A stretch of DNA of 64,000 nt from an uncultured Lachnospiraceae bacterium (GTDB lineage: Bacteria; Bacillota; Clostridia; Lachnospirales; Lachnospiraceae): positions 1 to 64,000 of the forward strand of contig CAJTRK010000009.1 in assembly GCA_910578475.1 (NCBI GenBank), written 5' to 3'. The notes below the pieces were generated by a model. It ran no database searches, was not told the origin of the DNA, and saw nothing but the letters and a program-made list of their open reading frames with translations. Below, one piece after another: positions 39,665-49,404 of this stretch. The translations under genes were made by a program, and so were the position numbers. Position 1 is the stretch's first letter. Every line of letters starts with the position of its first letter.

Positions 39665-42109
39665 ATGAGCATTTACGATACACTGAATGAAGAACAAAAA
39701 AAAGCGGTCGTTACGACTTCCGGCCCGGTGCTCGTGCTGGCGGGAGCAGGAAGCGGCAAGACCCGTGCGCTGACGCATCGAATCGCATGGCTGATTGAAG
39801 AGGAAGGCGTGAATCCGTATAATATTATGGCGATTACCTTTACGAATAAGGCGGCCGGGGAAATGAAAGAGCGGGTAGAGCAGTTAATCGGCTCCGGTTC
39901 GGCAGTATGGGTATCGACTTTCCATTCTACCTGTGTGCGGATTCTGCGGCGTTATATCGACAGAATCGGGTTTGATAATAATTTCACAATATATGATACG
40001 GACGACCAGAAAGGCATTATCAAGGAAGTCTGTAAGAAACTGTCGATTGACACGAAGATGCTAAAGGAACGGACGATTCTTTCCGCCATTTCTTCCGCAA
40101 AGGATGAGCTGATTTCTCCGACGGAATATGAAATGCAGAATATGGGAGATTATAACGGCAGCAGAATTGCCAGAGCCTATAAAGAATACCAGGCGGCGCT
40201 GCATAAGAACAATGCGTTGGATTTCGATGATTTAATCGTTAAAACGGTTGAGCTTTTTAAAAGTGTTCCGGAAGTGCTGGACAATTATCAGAGCCGTTTC
40301 CGTTATATTATGGTAGACGAATATCAGGACACGAACACGGCGCAGTTTGAGCTGATTCGGCTGTTGGCCGCCAAATACAGGAATCTGTGCGTGGTGGGCG
40401 ATGACGACCAGTCCATTTACAAGTTTCGTGGAGCAAATATTCGGAATATTCTGGACTTTGAGAAAGTATATCCGGAAGCCTGCGTTATCAAACTGGAGCA
40501 GAACTACCGTTCCACGCAGAATATACTGGATGCCGCCAATGCCGTTATTAAGAACAATATCGGCCGTAAGGACAAGGCCCTCTGGACCGATAAAAAAGAC
40601 GGTTCGTCCATTCATTTTCAGCAGTTCGACACGGCGCTCGACGAGGCGGACTATATTGCCGAAAGCGTGAGGACGAAGAAACGGGAGATAAAAGCCGATT
40701 ATGGGGATTGTGCGGTGCTTTACCGGACAAACGCGCAGTCGCGTATGCTCGAGGAACGTTTTATCATGAAAAGCATTCCCTATCAGGTAGTCGGCGGCGT
40801 GAATTTCTATTCCAGAAAAGAAATTAAAGATATACTCGCTTATTTAAAGACGATTGATAACGGACGCGATGATGTGGCCGTGAAAAGAATTATCAATGTG
40901 CCGAAGAGAGGAATCGGCGCAACAACAATTCTGCGGGTACAGGAATATGCGGACAGCAGAAACATCAGTTTTTACGACGCGCTGCGGGAGGCGGACCAGA
41001 TTATGACAATCGGGAAAAGCGCGTCCAAACTGAAACCTTTTGTCACCATGATTCAGGCGTTTCGAAGCAAACTGGAATTTTTTAATCTGGAAGACCTCGT
41101 AAAAGACATTTTGGAAACAACAGGTTATGTGCGGGAACTGGAGGAATCCGATGCGGAGGACGCGGAAGACCGGATTGAGAATATCGACGAATTAATCAGC
41201 AAAGCGGCGGCATATGACGAGGCGCATGAAGAGCCGAACCTGAGCGAATTTCTCGAAGAGGTGGCGTTGGTCGCGGACATCGACCAGGTGTCCGATGATA
41301 CGAACAAAGTACTTTTGATGACGCTGCACAGCGCAAAAGGACTGGAATTTCCCCATGTTTATCTGGCCGGGCTGGAAGACGGCGTTTTCCCGAGTTATAT
41401 GACAATTACCTCGGATGACCCGTTGGAAATTGAAGAAGAACGAAGACTCGCCTATGTGGGAATTACGAGGGCAAAAGAAGATTTGACGATTACCTGCGCC
41501 AGACAGCGTATGGTGCGCGGCGAGACACAGTATAATCCGGTCAGCCGTTTTGTCAAGGAAATCCCGCCGCTATTGTTGGACCATAAACTTCCCAGGCCGA
41601 AAATCAGAGAGTATGACGATTATGAGGAAAGGGGAAGCGGTTACGGTTACGGCGGCATGGCGGGCGGAAGCGGCTATTCGCGGAGCGGAATACAGCAGGA
41701 CGGCTACGGCCGGAGGGATATGCCGGAGGATAACGGCTATCACCGCAATGCCGGAATGAGCGGGCAGACCGGTTATCAGAGGCGGTTCGGCATCGATGCG
41801 GATACCGTTTTCGACAGGCCAAAGGCCGTTGCAAAACCGAAAGCGGTTGCAAGGCCGAGACGTACCGCTTACGAAGACCAGCCTTATATTACGAGGACTA
41901 CGGCTCAGATTGCCGAACAGACGGCGAGCTTTTCATCCGCAGGCGGTCTCGGTTATGGAGAGGGTGACCGGGTAAGACATTTGAAATATGGCGAAGGAAC
42001 CGTGGTGAAAATCGAAGAAGGCCCGCGCGACTACCAGGTTACGGTGGTTTTCGATGAAGTCGGCCAGAAAATCATGTATGCCGGGTTTGCGAAGTTGAAG
42101 AAAGCATAG
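39665..42109 (+). CDS. pcrA: UvrD/PcrA-type DNA helicase
   Basis: 814 residues. SF1 motifs in order: LNEEQKKAV (Q motif), AGAGSGKTRALTHR (I), ITFTNKAAGEM (Ia), VDEYQDTNTAQ (II), VGDDDQSIYKFRGA (III), LEQNYRST (IV), TLHSAKGLEFPHVYLAGLED (V) and AYVGITRAKEDL (VI). A Gly/Tyr-rich linker (RGSGYGYGGMAGGSGY) and a Tudor-like PcrA C-terminal domain (GDRVRHLKYGEGTV) follow. It unwinds DNA 3'-5' in repair and replication restart. The leader AAAGGCATGG upstream has an in-frame stop before ATG 39665, fixing the start. Confidence 0.95.
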   Translation: MSIYDTLNEEQKKAVVTTSGPVLVLAGAGSGKTRALTHRIAWLIEEEGVNPYNIMAITFTNKAAGEMKERVEQLIGSGSAVWVSTFHSTCVRILRRYIDRIGFDNNFTIYDTDDQKGIIKEVCKKLSIDTKMLKERTILSAISSAKDELISPTEYEMQNMGDYNGSRIARAYKEYQAALHKNNALDFDDLIVKTVELFKSVPEVLDNYQSRFRYIMVDEYQDTNTAQFELIRLLAAKYRNLCVVGDDDQSIYKFRGANIRNILDFEKVYPEACVIKLEQNYRSTQNILDAANAVIKNNIGRKDKALWTDKKDGSSIHFQQFDTALDEADYIAESVRTKKREIKADYGDCAVLYRTNAQSRMLEERFIMKSIPYQVVGGVNFYSRKEIKDILAYLKTIDNGRDDVAVKRIINVPKRGIGATTILRVQEYADSRNISFYDALREADQIMTIGKSASKLKPFVTMIQAFRSKLEFFNLEDLVKDILETTGYVRELEESDAEDAEDRIENIDELISKAAAYDEAHEEPNLSEFLEEVALVADIDQVSDDTNKVLLMTLHSAKGLEFPHVYLAGLEDGVFPSYMTITSDDPLEIEEERRLAYVGITRAKEDLTITCARQRMVRGETQYNPVSRFVKEIPPLLLDHKLPRPKIREYDDYEERGSGYGYGGMAGGSGYSRSGIQQDGYGRRDMPEDNGYHRNAGMSGQTGYQRRFGIDADTVFDRPKAVAKPKAVARPRRTAYEDQPYITRTTAQIAEQTASFSSAGGLGYGEGDRVRHLKYGEGTVVKIEEGPRDYQVTVVFDEVGQKIMYAGFAKLKKA

Positions 42110-42147
42110 GACGGCAGAACATGTAGCGGAAGAAAGGAGAAGAAACG

Positions 42148-42696
42148 ATGATATTCGAACCCTTAAAGGTAATAGATAAAACCGGATGTGAAGTCATATT
42201 GCGAAATGCACGGACATCGGATGCGGAAAATCTGATAAACTACTTAAAAATTACGACATCCGAAACACCCTGGTTGATTCGGGAACCCGAAGAAGTTACT
42301 TTATCAGTCGAGGAAGAACAGCGTTTCATCCGGGGAATCATGGATGCGGACAGGGAGTTAATGCTCGTCGCAGTGATTGACGGAAAGCATGTCGGAAATT
42401 GTTCCCTCATGAGTCTTGGCGGATATAAAAGATACAGCCACAGATGTGACATTGCGATAGCATTGTATCAGGAGTACTGCGGAAGAGGCATCGGAAAAAT
42501 GATGCTGGAAACTGTTTTGGAAACAGCGAAAAAAGTCGGTTATGAACAGGCGGAACTGGAAGTCATTGCGGATAACAGGAATGCAATCGCCCTATATGAA
42601 AATTTGGGCTTTGAGAAATATGGACACTTTCCCAATCATATGAAATACCGGAACGGAAACTATGCAGATGCGTGTTGGATGATGAAAAAGCTGTGA
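42148..42696 (+). CDS. GNAT-family N-acetyltransferase
   Basis: 182 residues. The acetyl-CoA loop is ALYQEYCGRGIGKMMLETVL (Q/R-x-x-G-x-G/A), then AELEVIADNRNAIALYENLGFEKYG, the RimI/RimJ-like end. Upstream AGAAAGGAG. The substrate (protein N-terminus, antibiotic or metabolite) cannot be told. It follows pcrA by 38 bases and may be cotranscribed. Confidence 0.88.
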   Translation: MIFEPLKVIDKTGCEVILRNARTSDAENLINYLKITTSETPWLIREPEEVTLSVEEEQRFIRGIMDADRELMLVAVIDGKHVGNCSLMSLGGYKRYSHRCDIAIALYQEYCGRGIGKMMLETVLETAKKVGYEQAELEVIADNRNAIALYENLGFEKYGHFPNHMKYRNGNYADACWMMKKL

Positions 42697-42834
42697 CAAA
42701 TTGACGGAAAATTTGAAAAGATGAAAAAAGTATAGTAAAAATTTCTGATTAGTGGTATATTATATTGTATAGCGCAATGAAAGCGGGAAAAACTGGAAAC
42801 TGTTATCAATCATTTAGGAAAGAGAGGATTTGGT

Positions 42835-43143
42835 ATGAGCAGAACAGATATTAAAGAGGAAGTTTTGAATAAATTGGACGAGGTATTGGACAATACGAGA
42901 GTAGCTGAGCTTTTGGGCAAGAAGAAAGAAGAAGAGAAGAAAAGCAATACTATTTTATGGGTGTTTGCAATTATCGGTGCGATTGCGGCGGTAGCGGGAA
43001 TCGCATATGCGGTATATCGTCATATGCAGCCGGATTATCTGGATGATTTTGATGATGATTTCGACGACGACTTCGACGACGACCTGTTCGAAGATGAAGA
43101 GGATGAGGAAGAGCCTGCGAAGGAAACGGCAGACAATCAGTAA
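42835..43143 (+). CDS. Small single-span protein with an Asp repeat tail
   Basis: 102 residues. A charged N-terminal helix (KEEVLNKLDEVLDNTRVAEL), one membrane span (TILWVFAIIGAIAAVAGIAY), and a tail of FDDD units (43045-43090 in DNA) followed by an acidic stretch. No signal peptide, so the N-terminus should be cytoplasmic. I know similar proteins in Lachnospiraceae; no function. A terminator follows after 60 bases. Confidence 0.65.
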   Translation: MSRTDIKEEVLNKLDEVLDNTRVAELLGKKKEEEKKSNTILWVFAIIGAIAAVAGIAYAVYRHMQPDYLDDFDDDFDDDFDDDLFEDEEDEEEPAKETADNQ

Positions 43144-43205
43144 GTTGTTGGAAAATGGGATTGCCCGTATGACAGGAAGGGAATCCATATTATAAAAAGA
43201 ATGCG

Positions 43206-43244
43206 GCAGGATGTATAAGGAAACACGGTACATCCTGCTTTTTA
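43206..43244 (+). terminator. Terminator between the Asp-repeat gene and rlmD
   Basis: GCAGGATGTA (43206-43215) pairs exactly with TACATCCTGC (43229-43238), followed by TTTTT. Confidence 0.85.
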
Positions 43245-43283
43245 TGTTATATCGCAGACTGTGAGAAAGGTATGGTTATCAGG

Positions 43284-45029
43284 ATGAAAAAAGGACAGGT
43301 TCTGGAAGGCGTCGTTACGAGGATAGATTTTCCAAACAAAGGAATCGTGGAAACGGAAGAGGGCATTTGTATGGTAAAAAATGCTTTGCCGGGGCAGCGG
43401 GTCAGATGTTCGGTCAATAAGGTCAGAAAAGGAAAGGCGGAAGGAAGGCTTCTGGAAGTCGTCCTTCGTGCGCCGCAGGAAACAGACAGCCCCTGTCCTC
43501 ACTTTGGCATCTGCGGCAGCTGTATTTATCTCTCCTTTCCTTATGAGGAGCAGCTTCAAATCAAGGAAGCACAGGTAAAAAGACTGTTGGATACCGTGCT
43601 GAGCGGACAGAAAGAATACCGTTTTGAAGGAATCCGGCCGAGCCCGGTCTGTTTTGGCTACCGCAATAAAATGGAATTTTCCTTCGGGGATGAGATAAAG
43701 GACGGCCCGCTGTCTCTCGGAATGCACAAAAGAGGCAGTTTTTACGACATCGTATCGGTTACGGACTGTCAGATTGTGGATGAAGATTACCGCCGTATTT
43801 TAAAAGGCGTCAGAGACTATTTTGCAGCGAAACAGGAGCAGGGCATTCCGATTACCTTTTATCATCGGCTTCGCCATACCGGCTATCTGCGTCATCTCCT
43901 CGTTCGGAAGGCGGCGAAAACCGGAGAAATTCTGTTAGCCCTTGTGACAACGACACAGACGCCGGAAAGCGGAAGGCGCTCTGAAGAATTGCTTTTTGAT
44001 GAGGAAAAGCTTTCTGATGAGGAAAAGCGTTCTGAGGCGGCTTTGTCCGAGGCAGAGCTGCTCGACGGCATGAAAAACGACTTGCTCGCTTTACCGTTAC
44101 AAGGGAAAATCGCCGGTATTCTGCATATCAGAAACGATTCCGTCGCTGACGTGGTTCAAAGCGATGAGACGACTGTTTTATATGGAAAGGAGTATTTCTA
44201 CGAAGAACTGCTTGGTCTGAAATTCCGCATTTCTCCTTTTTCCTTCTTCCAGACAAACAGCCTCGGGGCGGAAGTGCTGTATCAGACGGCAAGGGAGTAT
44301 ATTGCGGATTGCGCGGCGGACAAGGTGGTTTTTGATTTATACAGCGGAACCGGCACAATTGCGCAGTTGATGGCGTCGGTGGCGAAGCGCGTTATCGGCG
44401 TGGAAATTGTGGAAGAAGCGGTGGAAGCGGCGCTCGAAAATGCAAAATTGAATGGTTTACATAACTGTGAATTTCTGGCCGGCGATGTGCTGAAAGTTCT
44501 CGACACCATAGAGGAAAAGCCGGACATGATAATCCTCGACCCGCCCCGCGACGGTATTCATCCGAAAGCGCTTCAGAAGATAATACGATATGGCGTGGAA
44601 AATATTTTGTATATATCTTGTAAACCGACAAGCCTCGTGCGGGATTTGGAGGCTTTTCTGGCGGGCGGATATGCGGTGGAGCGGGCCGTGGCCGTGGATA
44701 TGTTTCCGTTTACCGGGGGGATTGAAAGTATCGTGTTGCTTTCCAAACTTCATACAAAACAGAATATAGAAGTGGAATTGGAAATGAGCGAGATGGATTT
44801 AACTGCGGCGGAGAGCAAGGCAACCTATGAGGAAATCAAGGATTATGTGTTGGAGCATACGGGATTGAAAGTCAGCAGTTTATATATCGCACAGATAAAG
44901 GAGAAATGTGGGATCATTGAGAGGGTGAACTATAATCAGCCGAAATCAGAAAATTCCAGACAGCCGAAATGTCCGCTAGAGAAAGAAACGGCTATAAGGA
45001 GGGCATTGGAACATTTTCATATGATTTGA
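43284..45029 (+). CDS. rlmD: 23S rRNA (uracil-C5) methyltransferase, RlmD/RumA family, with C-terminal extension
   Basis: About 581 residues from ATG 43284 (ATG 43272 in the shared leader is in frame). N-terminal TRAM-like part, iron-sulfur Cys cluster CPHFGICGSC, SAM site VFDLYSGTGTIAQLMA, and catalytic region IILDPPRDGIHPKAL with the nucleophile in YISCKPTSL. It makes m5U in 23S rRNA. A Glu/Ser-rich insert (residues 230-265) and an extra 80-residue C-terminal domain (YEEIKDYVLEHTGLKVSSLY) are present; the latter is usual in clostridial members. Confidence 0.9.
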   Translation: MKKGQVLEGVVTRIDFPNKGIVETEEGICMVKNALPGQRVRCSVNKVRKGKAEGRLLEVVLRAPQETDSPCPHFGICGSCIYLSFPYEEQLQIKEAQVKRLLDTVLSGQKEYRFEGIRPSPVCFGYRNKMEFSFGDEIKDGPLSLGMHKRGSFYDIVSVTDCQIVDEDYRRILKGVRDYFAAKQEQGIPITFYHRLRHTGYLRHLLVRKAAKTGEILLALVTTTQTPESGRRSEELLFDEEKLSDEEKRSEAALSEAELLDGMKNDLLALPLQGKIAGILHIRNDSVADVVQSDETTVLYGKEYFYEELLGLKFRISPFSFFQTNSLGAEVLYQTAREYIADCAADKVVFDLYSGTGTIAQLMASVAKRVIGVEIVEEAVEAALENAKLNGLHNCEFLAGDVLKVLDTIEEKPDMIILDPPRDGIHPKALQKIIRYGVENILYISCKPTSLVRDLEAFLAGGYAVERAVAVDMFPFTGGIESIVLLSKLHTKQNIEVELEMSEMDLTAAESKATYEEIKDYVLEHTGLKVSSLYIAQIKEKCGIIERVNYNQPKSENSRQPKCPLEKETAIRRALEHFHMI

Positions 45030-45157
45030 TGGCGGTTTGGAAATGATGTGATAATTTTTGTAAGTTTTTACGTGGAAAAATTATACAGAATAAACTTTTT
45101 AAATATGTTTTTAATACTTTTACGAGATTTAAGAATTAAGATGATTAGGAGAAAAGA

Positions 45158-47010
45158 ATGATTTCAGGAGAATACTACCAAACAAAATGTAGAGAGACAG
45201 GTTATAGTGATGAATTGAAGCAGTGTATTGAAAATGCTTGTGAATATTGTATTGATAATATGCAAGCGACAGTTTCAGGAAATCCTTATTATAAGGGAGA
45301 GCATCCACTCATGTTATTGGGTGAAATTCAGAGTGGAAAAACAAGAGCATTTACGGGTTTGATGGCTTTAGCATTTGACAATGGATTTGATTATATTTTT
45401 ATATTGACTAAAAATAATAAAGCGTTAGTTGAACAGACATATAAACGAATGAGAAAGGAATTTAAGACATTTATAGACCAGGATAAAGTGGATGTGAATG
45501 ATATTATGAAATTGCAAGATGAGCTAACACCGTATGAATTGGATAAAAAGTTAATCATTATTGCAAAAAAGCAAAAGGATAATTTGCATAGAATTAGTAG
45601 TTTTATTAGATACACGATGATTAACGGTGAGAAAAATTGTTTAATTATCGATGACGAAGCAGATACGGCGAGCATAGGGTATGAAAAGATTAAAGATTCC
45701 ATGGAAGATTTTAATCTCCGTACTGTAGCAACTGAAGTTGATAAAATTAGAGGAAGTTTAGATGGGTGCATGTTTGTTCAAGTTACAGCGACACCATACG
45801 CATTGTATTTACAGCCGGATTTTGAAGGAATGGAAATAAAACCTATAAAGCCGCTAAAAACAGTTTTAGTGCCATCTGGGGAAAAATATATAGGAGGAGA
45901 GTATTATTTTTTAAAGTCAAATGATGAGAACAGTCAAGGGAGGTTTATATTTGAAGAGGTGTCTGATGAGGAGCAAGAGATAGTTTCAGCTAAAATTACA
46001 GATAGACGAAGATTTAAAGAAGAAGAAATTCTCATTAGAGAAGATAGAATGTCAACTTTTAAGCGTGGAATCATTAATTTTATTATGGGAGGATGTATTT
46101 TAAACAGAAATGGGAAAAAACAAAAATACGCCTATGTCATTCATACAGCGGTTGCGCAACAGGCGCATGACAGAATTGCTAATATTACAAAAACACTGAT
46201 TTATCAGCTTAAAGAAAAAGCTGAGGAACATATTGTATACATAGAGAAACTCTTGCAGGAGAGTTACTTTCAATTACAAGATTTTATACTACGAGAAAAA
46301 TTTATGAGAGTATGGTAAAGATTACGGAAATTGATGTTGCTTTAAGAGATGATATTAGACACAATAGATTTGAAGATGGAATATGTTTTATCGAACGCAG
46401 GGGAGATACAGCGTCTACGGCTAAAATAGTGCCATGTTCACCAAGCAAGATTTCAGTTTCAAATGTGGTTTATTTAAAGCCTTCATCTCGTATTTTACCT
46501 ATTGGCTTTTTGCCAAAAGCGAAAGCAATTTCGGATAAAGTAGTAAGGGATGTTAATTTGATAATAGATAGTATTATGCCGAGAGAACAAAAGAGAGAAG
46601 TAATCATTGATATTGTTAAGGCTGAAAAGCTAATTGAAAAAGTATATAGCTGTCTGGTTCCAGATGAAAATACAGAGAGATTTGTAGAATACGATAAAAT
46701 GATTTCTATATTAAGGTATGTTTCAAAGCAGTCGGAAAAATGTTACTTAATTGTAAGGAGAAATCGTAATATGCCAAAATATAAAGAGGGCATGAAGTAT
46801 ATAGATTCTCCAGATACTGGACAGGATGAACAAAAATTAGCCAGAGAAATTTCCATAGATATGCCATGTTTAACTTTATTGCATCAAAATGGCGTTGCTA
46901 AAGGTTGGAAAGGTAGGGAATTTTGGTGGCCGATATTAACTTTGCCTAAGAATACACCTAAAACAATTTATGCTTTGCCAAATGTGGATGTAAGAATAAG
47001 AAAAAGGTAA
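45158..47010 (+). pseudogene. Frameshifted Z1-like helicase/ATPase gene
   Basis: The first frame (45158-46318, 386 residues) has GEIQSGKTRAFTGLMALA (Walker A), CLIIDDEADTASI (DEAD-like motif II) and QVTATPYALYLQP (motif III), the pattern of Z1-domain proteins linked to restriction-type operons. It stops soon after an A5 run at 46296-46300. The second frame (46312-47010) continues the protein: adding one A changes EKFMRVW-stop into EKIYESMVKITE, in register. So this is one gene of about 618 codons broken by a 1-base loss, a slippage state, or a sequence error. I did not find the usual S-R-G-L-T signature of Z1, so it is divergent or also internally deleted. Low GC indicates transfer. Confidence 0.65.
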
Positions 47011-47048
47011 ATATGGTAATTGGCAAATAGGAATATGGGAGGTGTTTT

Positions 47049-48125
47049 ATGGATAAGCGCAAGCGGATGGGAAAAGATAAAGAGGGAGTGATTTTTCCGG
47101 TTGCTCCAAATCTTTTTGAAATGAGTGATAGTTATTTGCAATTTATAGAAGAAATTAAGAAAGAAATTCAGAAGCAGAGAGTGTCAGTTGTAATGAATGC
47201 CAATGCAAGCATGATTTGTCTTTACTGGAATATTGGCAGGGCTATTTTGAAAAAACAAGAGGAAGAGGGATGGGGAGCAAAGGTTATTGACCGTATGTCA
47301 AAGGATCTGAAAATTTCTTTTCCAGAAATGTCCGGCTTTTCTCCACGTAATATTAAATATATGCGCAAATTTGCCCAGTGTTGGGGGGATGAAGAAATAG
47401 TGCAACGGGTCGTTGCACAAATACCATGGCGGACAAATATTACTTTGATGGATAAATTAAAAACACAGGAAGAACGTATATGGTATGCTGGTAAAACAAT
47501 AGAAAATGGTTGGAGTAAAATGATACTTGAATTACAGATACAAAGTAAATTAATGGAACGAACTGGAAAAACAGTCAACAATTTTCCTGCGGCACTGCCA
47601 CCGCTTGATTCTGATATGGCGAATCAGATATTTAAAGATCCTTATTTGTTTGACTTTCTAGGAACTGATATGCCAAGACGTGAAGTGGAAATAGAACAGA
47701 AACTAACAGAACATATTCAAAGTTTTCTATTAGAATTAGGACAGGGATTTGCATTTGTTGGTCGGCAGGTTCATTTAGAGGTTGAAGGACAGGATTTCTA
47801 TTTGGATCTTTTGTTTTATCACTTGAAATTACGCTGCTATGTTGTGATAGAATTGAAAGCCTGTGATTTTGAACCGGGATTTATCAGCCAATTAAATATG
47901 TATCAGAATATAGTAAATGATATTTTGTGTCATCCTGACGATAAACCTACAATCGGACTTTTGCTGGTTAAGGGTAAGAATAAAACTGTAGTGGAATATT
48001 CTTTATCTGGTTATCAGAACCCAATTGGTGTTGCAGATTGGCAGAATCAGCTCACACAGTCTTTGCCAGAGGAGTTCCAGAGCAGTTTGCCTTCTATTGA
48101 AGAAATAGAAAAAGAATTAGAATAA
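47049..48125 (+). CDS. DUF1016 (YhcG-type) PD-(D/E)XK nuclease
   Basis: 358 residues, GGGAGGTG upstream. The N-terminal DUF1016 domain reads MICLYWNIGRAILKKQEEEG and GFSPRNIKYMRKFAQ, VAQIPWRTNITLMDKL. The C-terminal nuclease core is GFAFVGRQVHLEVEGQDFYL, then DLLFYHLKLRCYVVIELKA, where D and E-x-K form the PD-(D/E)XK site. DUF1016 proteins occur alone or within type I restriction and other defence loci. Here it follows the broken helicase gene by 38 bases in the same low-GC block, so both likely arrived together. All catalytic residues are present. Confidence 0.88.
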   Translation: MDKRKRMGKDKEGVIFPVAPNLFEMSDSYLQFIEEIKKEIQKQRVSVVMNANASMICLYWNIGRAILKKQEEEGWGAKVIDRMSKDLKISFPEMSGFSPRNIKYMRKFAQCWGDEEIVQRVVAQIPWRTNITLMDKLKTQEERIWYAGKTIENGWSKMILELQIQSKLMERTGKTVNNFPAALPPLDSDMANQIFKDPYLFDFLGTDMPRREVEIEQKLTEHIQSFLLELGQGFAFVGRQVHLEVEGQDFYLDLLFYHLKLRCYVVIELKACDFEPGFISQLNMYQNIVNDILCHPDDKPTIGLLLVKGKNKTVVEYSLSGYQNPIGVADWQNQLTQSLPEEFQSSLPSIEEIEKELE

Positions 48126-48394
48126 TAACAAAATTAACAGCAAAAGTGCAACGGCCGTTGCACAAATGGGATAACAGCCATGAGGGGCGGTCAGTGGCTT
48201 AAATCAATTCGGTTTAAGCTACCATTATTGAAAATGATTTATGTATAGGTTTGGACAATGATGAACATGTGGAGACGGTTGTGAGGCTTGCCAACGTCAT
48301 TAGCAGTCAGTTAAAATAATTTGCCCGAAAGAACGCATCTTAAACCAGATAATACGCAGCATGTGCAAAATTGCCTTCATCATTCCATGTTGTA
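48126..48394. other. Decayed region downstream of the nuclease gene
   Basis: An 18-bp perfect palindrome GTGCAACGGCCGTTGCAC lies at 48146-48163. It resembles 47400-47418 inside the DUF1016 gene, including the following CAAAT. Further on, 48218-48319 is an open frame ending in TAA that encodes ENDLCIGLDNDEHVETVVRL and a few more residues, a plausible protein tail with no start. I take this as the remnant of a deleted gene. Nothing else is supported. Confidence 0.45.
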
Positions 48395-48413
48395 TGATAA
48401 TGTAACATTATCA
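48395..48413. promoter_or_regulatory. Palindromic operator upstream of the hydrolase gene
   Basis: TGATAATGTAACATTATCA is a perfect 9-1-9 palindrome 22 bases before the hydrolase start codon, overlapping where its promoter should be. The symmetry suits a dimeric HTH repressor of TetR/MarR or BlaI type; the regulator is not adjacent. Confidence 0.6.
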
Positions 48414-48434
48414 AAAACATAGGAGATGAGGAAT

Positions 48435-49397
48435 ATGAAAAAGGTAATAAAACTGGTGGCAGTCATACTTGCGTCAATGACTGTTCTGGCATGTGCAGGG
48501 AGCATATTTATGGGAAAATATGTTGCAGAACAGATTCTTTATCAAAACAAAGGAAATGATACAAAGGGCAACAGCGTCAGGCAGCTTGAAATCTGGGGAT
48601 ATAACCTTGAGAACTTCCTTGAAAACCATAAAGGAGAAGAATTTGAAGTGACGGCGGAAGATGAAAATGTAGTCCCGGGCACGATATTCAAATCCGCAAT
48701 TTGTTCAGATAAATGGGTGGCGCTTGTCCACGGTGCGGGCGGGGACAGAGTGAGTACCTATCCGCTGGCGGAGGAGTATCTTAAAAGAGGATATAATGTA
48801 ATCGCATTTGACCAGCGGGGAAGTGGGGATAACGGGGACGACAGGGTAACATTCGGCATTCTGGAAGCGATGGATGTGGAAGCCGTTGTTCAATATGCAA
48901 GAAATGAACTCGCTGCTGCGACGGTAATTGTTCATGGGCAGTCAATGGGCGCTCAGACCGTAGCTTTATATGCTTCCGGGGTGAAGGAAGATGATGAAAA
49001 TGCAGCGGATGCGGTTATTCTGGATTCGCCGGTTCCGGGTATGGAAAGATTTCTCCGCCTGATGTTTGGGGGCGGACCTGAAGGTGCATACGCAATGACT
49101 TCCAATTACCTTATTTTTACAAGTAAAATATATATGGATGTCGTATATCACATAGACTTTGACGATGGTGACACAATTTCACGCGTAAAAAATGACAATA
49201 TACCGACGCTTGTCATTGTTTCAGACGAGGATGAAGTCTGCTTACCTGAGATGGTTATGGAGGTTTATCATAATATAGCAACAGACAATAAAGCTGTCAT
49301 ACATGCTGACAGCGCGCATATTGAAGGGGTTATCGATAATCCGGCCGGTTATATGGAAAGCGTTATGGATTTCCTGGGACAAAACGGTTTACGATAA
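48435..49397 (+). CDS. Membrane-anchored alpha/beta hydrolase
   Basis: About 320 residues from ATG 48435 (GGAGATGAGG upstream). An N-terminal membrane anchor (LVAVILASMTVLACAGSIFM) is followed by WVALVHGAGGDRVSTYPLAE (oxyanion-hole HG), NVIAFDQRGSGDN, the nucleophile elbow HGQSMGAQTVALYASG, an Asp in VSDEDEVC and His in ADSAHIEG. So Ser, Asp and His of the hydrolase triad are all visible. Probably an exported esterase or peptidase of the S9/lipase-like kind. It precedes the LytTR-DUF3021 pair closely and may be their regulated partner. Confidence 0.82.
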   Translation: MKKVIKLVAVILASMTVLACAGSIFMGKYVAEQILYQNKGNDTKGNSVRQLEIWGYNLENFLENHKGEEFEVTAEDENVVPGTIFKSAICSDKWVALVHGAGGDRVSTYPLAEEYLKRGYNVIAFDQRGSGDNGDDRVTFGILEAMDVEAVVQYARNELAAATVIVHGQSMGAQTVALYASGVKEDDENAADAVILDSPVPGMERFLRLMFGGGPEGAYAMTSNYLIFTSKIYMDVVYHIDFDDGDTISRVKNDNIPTLVIVSDEDEVCLPEMVMEVYHNIATDNKAVIHADSAHIEGVIDNPAGYMESVMDFLGQNGLR

Positions 49398-49404
49398 AAA
49401 GATA

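Noticed and set aside
49303..49404. Longer N-terminus of the LytTR regulator
   Set aside because: It overlaps the hydrolase gene in another frame and does not look like the family; ATG 49405 is suited.
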